From NCBI GenBank assembly GCA_049325415.1, contig JBMOLL010000106.1, forward strand, positions 1 through 5,253: DNA of 5,253 bases, in the 5' to 3' direction. This document shows positions 1 to 5,253 of the stretch, one piece after another. Both the position numbers and the translations under genes were made by a program. Numbering within the stretch: position 1 is the first letter of the stretch; each line of letters opens with the position of its first letter. Origin of the DNA: JBMOLL01 sp049325415. Its GTDB lineage: Bacteria; Bacteroidota; Bacteroidia; Bacteroidales; GCA-2748055. Below the pieces are notes generated by a model. The model worked only from the letters and a program-made list of their open reading frames with translations, was not told the origin of the DNA and did not search any database.

Positions 1-13
1 GCAGTTTGATTTC

Positions 14-69
14 TCAACCTCAACCTCAACCTCAACCTTAACCTTAACCTTAACCTTAACCTTAACCTT
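14..69. repeat. Hexanucleotide tandem repeat, two sequence blocks (4 x TCAACC then 5 x TTAACC)
   Basis: Nine uninterrupted 6-bp units cover positions 14-67, followed by a partial TT. Units 1-4 (14-37) are TCAACC and units 5-9 (38-67) are TTAACC, so one C-to-T difference at unit position 2 separates two internally perfect blocks. The array is bounded on both sides by non-repeat sequence. It ends 32 bp beyond the stop codon of the regulator at 102-4043, so read-through transcription of that gene would copy it as GGTTAA/GGTTGA units. It is probably intergenic, but two plus-strand frames are open to the left edge. In one, the first block reads as Gln-Pro repeats and the first TTAACC unit supplies a TAA stop at 39-41. 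In the other, the whole array reads as Ser-Thr/Leu-Thr and stops at 122-124. The end of a convergent gene entering from the left therefore cannot be excluded. The repeat itself is certain; its role is unknown. Confidence 0.95.
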
Positions 70-101
70 GTCCTTTTCCCCGCTCCCGGGGCCGGAGGGC
101 C

Positions 102-3100
102 TTATTTCTCTCCCCCGATTCTAATCCGGTATTCGCCCGGGGTTTCGTTGTAAACTTCCCTGAAGCACTTGATAAAATAATGTGACTGGTTGAAACCGGT
201 GCGGTAGGCGATCTCGGCAACCGTCTGATCGGTATGAGCGAGCAGGTGCAGGGCTTTCCTGAGACGTACAAGGCGGATGAACTGGTTAGGGGTCTGACCA
301 ACGAGCAGCTTGAACTTGCGATGCAATACTGCTTTGCTCATGTTCATATCGGCAGCAAACTCGTCAATTCTGAAACCTGCATCCATAATATGTTCCTCGA
401 TTGCCTGCATGGAGCGTTGCAGGAAGGTTTCACGGGAATCGAACACAATCTCGTCCTGTTCCCGGGATACAAGGCTCGTCAGTAACTGGCTTTTCCTGCG
501 CTGCCGGGTCGCGTCAATATTGATCATCTGGCTGAGCAGCACTTCCGGGTCAAAGGGTTTCCTGAGGTAGATATCGGCGCCGCGCCGGTAGCCTGTCAGT
601 TCGTCGTCGGTGGAAGTGCGGGCGGTGAGCAGGACTACAAAGATATCGGCAAAACGGTGATCTTCCTTGATCTTTTCCGTCAGTTGCAGGCCATCGATCT
701 CCGGCATCATCACATCGGAGATCAGGATCTCGGGGAGATGCTCATTGAGCAGTTGGAGGGCTTCCCTGCCATTGGTGGCAGTGATCACATTGAACCGCAC
801 CGACAGTTTGTCGCGCAGGTAGTTCCTCAGTTCATCATTGTCTTCGGCGACAAGGATCGTTGAGTAGTCGGAGCGTATTCCCTCCTGACCGATTTCGTTG
901 CCCGCATAGCGTTCAGGAACCGTTTTCACCGGCAGATGTACCGTAATTACCGTGCCTTTGCCAGGTTCCGACTGCACTTCAACCCGGCCTTCTAGCATTT
1001 CTGTAAATTTCCTTACAATATAAAGTCCCAGTCCCAGTCCCTGGGCATTCTGCCTTCCCGGGCGGTCGGGTTCGCGGTAGAATTTATCGAAGATGCGCGA
1101 CTGGTTTTTAATGTCCATGCCTGAGCCGTTATCTTCCACAGTGATAAGCACGGAATTTTCATCGTTTCTTCCAAGAGCAACAGTGACCGAACCGCCATCG
1201 GGCGTGTATTTGATGGCGTTGCTCAGGAGGTTGTAAAGGATACGCTCGTACTTCACCGTGTCGGTGCGTATTGTAAGTGCTGAAAGGGGCGAATGGAAGC
1301 CAAGGCTGATCTTTCTTGACTGGGCAAGATAGTCGAAGGCATTCACGATCACACGGGTGAAGGAGATGATCTCCACTTCCGATTCCCTGACCTGGGTGCC
1401 AGCCAGTCCTGCCTTTTTGAAATCCAGGATGGTCCCGAAAACATCGGAAAGGAAGGAGGTGTTCTTTCGGATGATTTCCAGTTTTTCCCTGGTGCCTTCA
1501 TCGGGCTGTTCTTCGCGGATAAGGTCGTTCACAGGGGCCAGGATCAGGGAGAAGGGAGTGAGCAGGTCGTGCGACAGCCCGGTGAAGAAACTCTCCTTTT
1601 CCCTCAGCAGTTCCTCTTCCTTTTCCTTTTCGATAGCCGCCAGTCTTATCTGCTGGCGCCTCTTGTAATAGTTCACAAGGACTTTAACCGACATGGCGAT
1701 GAGCAGCAGGATGGAGAGGGAGAGGAGTAGGAAGAACAGTTTCGTTCGCCACCAGGGTGGGAGGATGGTTAAGGCCAGGGACCAGCATACCTCACTGTCG
1801 CCGCTCTGACTGTAGGGTCTGATCTCCAGGGTGTAGGAGCCGGGATCGAGCTGCGAAAAGGTAATCGGCAGGTCGAGGTTCAACAGTTGCCAGCTGTCGC
1901 TGAAGCCTGCAATCCGGTACTGATAGCGGTTGATGAAGTAATTCCATCCGGTCTCGGTAAATGTAAGCGAGATCCAGCGGCACTTGTATGAGAGTTTCAT
2001 TGCCGAGATGTACTCGGTTGCTTTATTGAGGACGACAGTGCCATAGACCTTTTCACCCACGGCTATCGGCCGGTGGTCGATTTGCAGGCCCGTAAACAGG
2101 ATCCTTGATTCGCCGGGCTGACGGAGCAGGACAGCAGGTTCAATCAGTACAAGGTTCCCGGTCGTACCCAGCACGAGTTTGTCTGCTCCGGCGATCCGGC
2201 TTGTACATGCCGACATGATGGCGTGGTTTCCGATAAAACCGGGATTGATCTCCCGGATCTGTCCGCTGGTAGAAAGGATACAAAACAGCCGCTCACCTAT
2301 CGCGAACCAGAGATTGTTTTCTACATCGGTATTCAGGACACGGATGGCGCCCTTGGGGATCAGATCGTTGGGATACACCTGGCTCAGCTGTCTGTAATCG
2401 CTCAGACTGAGCCGCAGGAGGTTTACCGAGGTACCGATCCAGAGGCAGTTATGTGCTTCATCCCTCGTGATCCTGTATACAATCTCATTGGTGATCAGCG
2501 CACCTTCTTCAATTACCTTCTTCTCCGTTTTACTGAATACATATAATCCGTTATGTGAGGAGATGAACAGCCGGTCGTTACCGGCCTCCGCAAAGCCGGT
2601 GATCTCATCCCTGCCGAAAGAGGGGTGATGAGTAACCACCCTGATGGTTTTTTTTGCCGGATCGATAGAAAAGGAGTAAAGCCCGTTCTGTTTGGTGCCA
2701 ATCCAGATCAGGTTATTTTCATCATGATACCAGGCAGTGACTTTCTCCAGCTTACTGTCGGGGTAGAATTCGGAGAACTGGCAGTCTCCGGCATTGCCTT
2801 GCTCCCTGAAGTAATAGGGCAGACCGTAACCGTCGTGACCCACGAAAATAATTTCCTCATCGCTATACAGGGAAAGGATGTAGCTTGAAAAATCCCCGGA
2901 ACGGCTGTTGCTGAAGCGGGGCAGGAGTTCACTCTCCCCGGGCTGGTAGAGAAAAACCCCATGACCCTGGGTGCCAATCAGGATCCTGTCATTTCCGGTT
3001 GAAGCCAGTGAGATGACCGGAGCGGGTAGCTGGCCGGTATGGGGAAAATGATCAATTCCTGAAGGTGTCGGGTTGAAACGAAAAATCCCCCCTCCGTAGG

Positions 3101-4043
3101 TTCCGATCCAGATATTGTTGTACCTGTCGCGAAACAGACAGTTGATCAGTGAAGCTGTAAAACTTTCATCTCCTATTATTTCGGGGGATGAGGACCGGGC
3201 CGTGCTGAATCTTTTTACCCCCTCTCCCCAGGTGCCGAAATAGATCGAGTTGTCATCTCCCCCGAGGATCCTGTATGCCGAGTTCCATTCGTCTCCGGAA
3301 TAACTGTGGGTGGCGGTGATGGAGTCCGGGCAGTGTGGATCGAAGCTGATACTGCTGATCCCCGAATTCCAGGTGGAGTACCAGAAGCCGTCGGATTCTC
3401 CCCTGTCGAGGAACTGGGTAATGGCCTGGTCGTAATGGCCCTGATCGATCCAGCGTTCATTATTCATAACGTACAGGAACAAACCCGAATAGGTCGCGAT
3501 CCTGACATAGCCGGCTGGTTTTTCCAGAAGGCCGGATACGATGTAGCCCGGGTAACGTTTTACAACCTCGTATTTTCCCGATCCGTCGTTCCGGGGCGTG
3601 AGCCTGTACACGCCTTCCTCCCAGGTACCCAGCCAGATATTCTTACCGGAATCTTCGAGGATGGAAATAACCCGCAGCGGCCATTTCTCGTCAATGAGCC
3701 GGCTGATATGGGTGAAAGTTTCCCGGCCGGGATCATACACATCGACCCCGCCGGTTTTAAGACCGATCCACAGCAGGCCGGAAGAGTCGAAATACAGGGT
3801 TTCAATATTGTTTTCACTCAGGCTGTTGTCCGAGTCCATCTCCCGCTTAAAGACCTTGAAGTTTTTCCCGTCGAAACGGTTCAGTCCGTCACAGGTGGCG
3901 ATCCACATGAAATTATCGTTCTCCGTGATCGCGGTTACTTCCACACTGGAGAGCCCGTCGGTTATGTCGTAGTGGCTGAACTCCTGTGCAGAGGCAGGAG
4001 CCAGGATAACAAATAACAATAGCAGGATGCAGGTGCGGCACAT
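102..4043 (-). CDS. Hybrid two-component system (HTCS) sensor kinase/response regulator with AraC-type output domain
   Basis: A one-polypeptide sensor and transcription activator, 1313 aa from the ATG at 4043, within the usual HTCS size. In order: a signal peptide (about 1-19, cleavage after Ala-Ser-Ala); periplasmic two-component-regulator propeller repeats with WIGT-like cores near residues 46, 90, 135, 266, 310, 353, 445, 491, 533, 577 and 622; a Y_Y_Y domain (about 690-760); one membrane helix (769-790); a charged linker, probably coiled coil (793-820); HisKA with phosphoacceptor His825 in an SHDLLTP context; HATPase_c with N-box Asn938/Asn942, DNGSG at 971-975 and GLGLGL at 1002-1007; a receiver domain with acidic pair Glu1067/Asp1068, phosphoacceptor Asp1110, Thr1140 and Lys1162; and a C-terminal AraC domain (about 1204-1309) with two helix-turn-helix segments (1228-1247, 1275-1294). 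All catalytic residues are present and the frame is intact. The frame also opens at a GTG at 4064 (1320 aa). I prefer the ATG because it puts the hydrophobic core directly behind a short basic n-region. It lies divergent to a SusC-like gene, so it probably activates that locus in response to an oligosaccharide. The ligand is unknown. Confidence 0.96.
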   Translation of the reverse strand: MCRTCILLLLFVILAPASAQEFSHYDITDGLSSVEVTAITENDNFMWIATCDGLNRFDGKNFKVFKREMDSDNSLSENNIETLYFDSSGLLWIGLKTGGVDVYDPGRETFTHISRLIDEKWPLRVISILEDSGKNIWLGTWEEGVYRLTPRNDGSGKYEVVKRYPGYIVSGLLEKPAGYVRIATYSGLFLYVMNNERWIDQGHYDQAITQFLDRGESDGFWYSTWNSGISSISFDPHCPDSITATHSYSGDEWNSAYRILGGDDNSIYFGTWGEGVKRFSTARSSSPEIIGDESFTASLINCLFRDRYNNIWIGTYGGGIFRFNPTPSGIDHFPHTGQLPAPVISLASTGNDRILIGTQGHGVFLYQPGESELLPRFSNSRSGDFSSYILSLYSDEEIIFVGHDGYGLPYYFREQGNAGDCQFSEFYPDSKLEKVTAWYHDENNLIWIGTKQNGLYSFSIDPAKKTIRVVTHHPSFGRDEITGFAEAGNDRLFISSHNGLYVFSKTEKKVIEEGALITNEIVYRITRDEAHNCLWIGTSVNLLRLSLSDYRQLSQVYPNDLIPKGAIRVLNTDVENNLWFAIGERLFCILSTSGQIREINPGFIGNHAIMSACTSRIAGADKLVLGTTGNLVLIEPAVLLRQPGESRILFTGLQIDHRPIAVGEKVYGTVVLNKATEYISAMKLSYKCRWISLTFTETGWNYFINRYQYRIAGFSDSWQLLNLDLPITFSQLDPGSYTLEIRPYSQSGDSEVCWSLALTILPPWWRTKLFFLLLSLSILLLIAMSVKVLVNYYKRRQQIRLAAIEKEKEEELLREKESFFTGLSHDLLTPFSLILAPVNDLIREEQPDEGTREKLEIIRKNTSFLSDVFGTILDFKKAGLAGTQVRESEVEIISFTRVIVNAFDYLAQSRKISLGFHSPLSALTIRTDTVKYERILYNLLSNAIKYTPDGGSVTVALGRNDENSVLITVEDNGSGMDIKNQSRIFDKFYREPDRPGRQNAQGLGLGLYIVRKFTEMLEGRVEVQSEPGKGTVITVHLPVKTVPERYAGNEIGQEGIRSDYSTILVAEDNDELRNYLRDKLSVRFNVITATNGREALQLLNEHLPEILISDVMMPEIDGLQLTEKIKEDHRFADIFVVLLTARTSTDDELTGYRRGADIYLRKPFDPEVLLSQMINIDATRQRRKSQLLTSLVSREQDEIVFDSRETFLQRSMQAIEEHIMDAGFRIDEFAADMNMSKAVLHRKFKLLVGQTPNQFIRLVRLRKALHLLAHTDQTVAEIAYRTGFNQSHYFIKCFREVYNETPGEYRIRIGGEK

Positions 4044-4065
4044 ATCCCGGGAAAATAAAAACACT

Positions 4066-4085
4066 GCAAATTATAGATAATTTGC
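4066..4085. repeat. Perfect inverted repeat with 9-bp arms just upstream of the HTCS start
   Basis: The left arm GCAAATTAT (4066-4074) and right arm ATAATTTGC (4077-4085) are exact reverse complements separated by the dinucleotide AG. The element ends one base before the alternative GTG start at 4064 and 22 bp upstream of the preferred ATG of the HTCS gene. It therefore lies either in that gene's core promoter or in its leader. It could be a binding site for a dimeric regulator, including autoregulation by the HTCS, or a small leader hairpin. It is not followed by a T-run in the direction of either gene, so it is not an obvious terminator. The symmetry is directly visible; the function is inferred. 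Confidence 0.55.
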
Positions 4086-4114
4086 CGGATGCAGACAGGA
4101 CTGCGATGAAGGAA

Positions 4115-4138
4115 TACAAATTTTGTACAAATCGATTT
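4115..4138. repeat. Cluster of short symmetric and direct repeats (candidate activator site)
   Basis: Three overlapping patterns sit in 24 bp. TACAAAT occurs at 4115-4121 and again at 4126-4132, with an 11-bp start-to-start distance, close to one helical turn. TACAAA (4115-4120) and TTTGTA (4122-4127) form an inverted repeat around a single T. AAATCGATTT (4129-4138) is a perfect 10-bp palindrome. The cluster lies about 95-120 bp upstream of the susC-like start codon, a plausible distance for an upstream activator site, and AraC-family proteins often bind direct repeats in helical phase. Because the region is AT-rich, short repeats of this size can arise by chance. Assignment as the HTCS operator is an inference. 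Confidence 0.35.
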
Positions 4139-4232
4139 TTTTGTGTTACAGGCTTCCCTTTTATTGCTCTAATTTAGCTTCCGGTATTTTCCATTTTAGG
4201 CCAACAAAAACTAACATACTAAAAATACGCAC

Positions 4233-5253
4233 ATGAAAAGACAGCTGTCAGCATTCCGGTTCATGGTCTGTCTGCTGGTCATTTTCCTGCAGCATCCGGG
4301 CAGCCTTCAGGCAGGAACTGGTAACAGCTCTGCATCCTTCCGCCAGGGGCTAACCATTAGCGGTGTGGTGAGGGATGAGAACGGTGCCGGTCTGCCGGGT
4401 GTGAATGTACTTGAAAAAGGCAGCACCAACGGGGTTATTACCGGCCTCGACGGAGATTACACGATCAGGGTCGCGGGGCCTGGTTCTGTCCTGGTCTTTA
4501 CCTTTATCGGCTATACCACCAGGGAGATCACCGTGGAGGGCAGTGCTACGATTGATATCGACATGAGTCCGGAACTCGTGAATATTGAAGAAGTGGTGGT
4601 CGTGGGTTACGGCCAGCAAAAGAAAGCCACTCTTTCCGGTTCGGTGTCGACGGTTAAGGGAAGTGAAATTGTCAAGTCTCCGGCACTGAATATAACCAAT
4701 ACCATCGGAGGTACGGTTCCCGGTCTGGTAGCCGTGGGCCAGAGTGGTGAGCCCGGGGAAGACTATGCCAGTCTGTTCATCCGGGGTCGGAGCACGCTTA
4801 ACAATAACTCACCGTTGATAGTGGTCGACGGCATTCCGAACCGTTCCCTGGAGCGGATCGATCCTTCCACCATTGAAAGCATTACCGTACTGAAAGATGC
4901 TTCGGCTGCCATTTACGGTTCGCAAGCGGCTAACGGGGTGATCCTGGTAACGACGAAACGTGGTTCTGCTGAAAAAATGGTCGTCCGGGCCGATTATACC
5001 GCCGGCTGGTCGAGGCCCACGATGCTGCCCGATATGACCAATGCCGCTCAGTATGCCGAACTGGTCAACGAGGTCGATTTTTACGATAACCGGCCCGCGA
5101 CCTACAGTGCAGAGCAGATTGCCACCTTTGCTTCGGAGACTGACCGCTGGCTCAATCCCGATACCGACTGGTTCGGGGAAGTGCTTAAACCCTGGTCGAT
5201 GCAGCAGAATATAAATCTAAGCATGTCGGGGGGCACAGAGAAACTGCAGTCGT
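4233..5253 (+). CDS. SusC/RagA-type TonB-dependent outer-membrane transporter, N-terminal 340 residues (truncated by window edge)
   Basis: The frame is open from the ATG at 4233 to the right edge, giving 340 codons of a family that is usually about 1000 residues long. Residues 1-27 look like a signal peptide: basic MKR start, hydrophobic core at 11-19, probable cleavage after Leu-Gln-Ala. Residues about 41-112 form the carboxypeptidase-regulatory-like domain common at the N-terminus of SusC proteins, with GVNVLEKGSTNG and GDYTI signatures. The TonB-box-like segment EEVVVVGYGQQKK is at 119-131. The plug domain follows (about 140-245), including GTVPGLVAV at 160-168, FIRGRST at 182-188, PLIVVDGIPN at 194-203, and TVLKDASAAIYGSQAANGVILVTTKRG split across 218-244. 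The barrel then begins. No STN domain precedes the regulatory-like domain, so this is a transporter rather than a sigma/anti-sigma signalling receptor, which suits control by the neighbouring divergent HTCS. It should import a glycan fragment together with a SusD-like lipoprotein encoded downstream, outside the window. The substrate is unknown. Confidence 0.95.
   Translation, partial: MKRQLSAFRFMVCLLVIFLQHPGSLQAGTGNSSASFRQGLTISGVVRDENGAGLPGVNVLEKGSTNGVITGLDGDYTIRVAGPGSVLVFTFIGYTTREITVEGSATIDIDMSPELVNIEEVVVVGYGQQKKATLSGSVSTVKGSEIVKSPALNITNTIGGTVPGLVAVGQSGEPGEDYASLFIRGRSTLNNNSPLIVVDGIPNRSLERIDPSTIESITVLKDASAAIYGSQAANGVILVTTKRGSAEKMVVRADYTAGWSRPTMLPDMTNAAQYAELVNEVDFYDNRPATYSAEQIATFASETDRWLNPDTDWFGEVLKPWSMQQNINLSMSGGTEKLQS

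Larger units (their letters stand above)
4044..4232. promoter_or_regulatory. Divergent intergenic control region between the HTCS gene and the susC-like gene
   Basis: These 189 bp separate two divergently transcribed start codons and must hold the promoters of both genes. The region is clearly richer in A and T than the flanking genes, with a run of seven T at 4136-4142. The stretch just before the susC-like ATG is A-rich and has no Shine-Dalgarno sequence, which is usual in Bacteroidetes. It contains the inverted repeat at 4066-4085 and the repeat cluster at 4115-4138, described separately. I could not place either promoter with confidence: no exact copy of the Bacteroidetes -7 consensus TAnnTTTG occurs on either strand, only imperfect matches. 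Its regulatory role is inferred from position. Confidence 0.7.

Noticed and set aside
14..69. Telomere-like or CRISPR-like array
   Set aside because: The TTAACC units resemble telomeric hexamers only superficially: the array is short, interstitial and bounded by unique sequence. It has no spacers, so it is not a CRISPR.
83..97. GC-rich inverted repeat (CTCC and GGAG arms) just after the HTCS stop, considered as a rho-independent terminator
   Set aside because: The stem has only about four consecutive pairs with an awkward bulge, and it is not followed by a T-run on the minus strand. It is too weak to call a terminator.
62..301. Minus-strand 79-codon open frame overlapping the 3' end of the HTCS gene
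   Set aside because: It is out of frame with the AraC domain coding sequence, is rich in Arg, Ser and Pro as expected for a frame shadow, and stops only because it meets a TAA in the repeat array.
3306..4016. Long plus-strand open frame (236 codons) opposite the 5' part of the HTCS gene
   Set aside because: It lies wholly antisense to a confidently assigned coding region, shows no recognisable domain, and its composition follows from the codons of the opposite strand. The other open frames inside 102-4043 on either strand were rejected for the same reasons.
4164..4192. Possible susC-like promoter: TTG at 4164-4166, 18 bp, then TATTTTCC at 4185-4192; also TAATTTAG at 4170-4177
   Set aside because: TATTTTCC matches TAnnTTTG at only four of six fixed positions. 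TAATTTAG matches five but has no TTG element at a suitable distance. The evidence is insufficient to choose either.
4350..4619. Minus-strand 89-codon open frame inside the susC-like gene
   Set aside because: It is antisense to the conserved carboxypeptidase-regulatory-like domain and TonB box of the transporter, and it has no recognisable features.

Overview
The window looks like a piece of a Bacteroidetes (Bacteroidota) chromosome with moderately high G+C content. Three things support this. There is a full-length hybrid two-component system (HTCS) regulator, an architecture typical of this phylum. There is a SusC/RagA-type TonB-dependent transporter transcribed away from it. The start regions are AT-rich and lack a Shine-Dalgarno sequence. 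The order or genus cannot be fixed from the sequence alone.

Layout. Positions 1-13 are unremarkable. Positions 14-69 are a hexanucleotide tandem repeat in two blocks, four TCAACC units followed by five TTAACC units. Positions 102-4043 (minus strand) encode the complete HTCS sensor/regulator: signal peptide, periplasmic beta-propeller repeats, Y_Y_Y domain, one membrane helix, histidine kinase, receiver and AraC-type DNA-binding domain. Positions 4044-4232 are the divergent intergenic region. It holds a perfect 9-bp-arm inverted repeat and a separate cluster of short symmetric and direct repeats. Positions 4233-5253 (plus strand) encode the first 340 residues of a SusC-like outer-membrane transporter, which runs off the right edge.

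How it works together. In characterised polysaccharide utilisation loci (PULs), the periplasmic propellers of an HTCS sense an oligosaccharide released by the locus enzymes. Phosphorelay inside the same polypeptide then activates the AraC domain, which switches on the adjacent susC/susD operon. The arrangement here fits that scheme. The substrate cannot be deduced, because the SusD partner and the carbohydrate-active enzymes would lie beyond the right edge.

No RNA genes, insertion sequences or CRISPR arrays were seen. I found no clearly undescribed system. The parts most worth a second look are the two-block hexamer array and the symmetric elements in the divergent promoter region.
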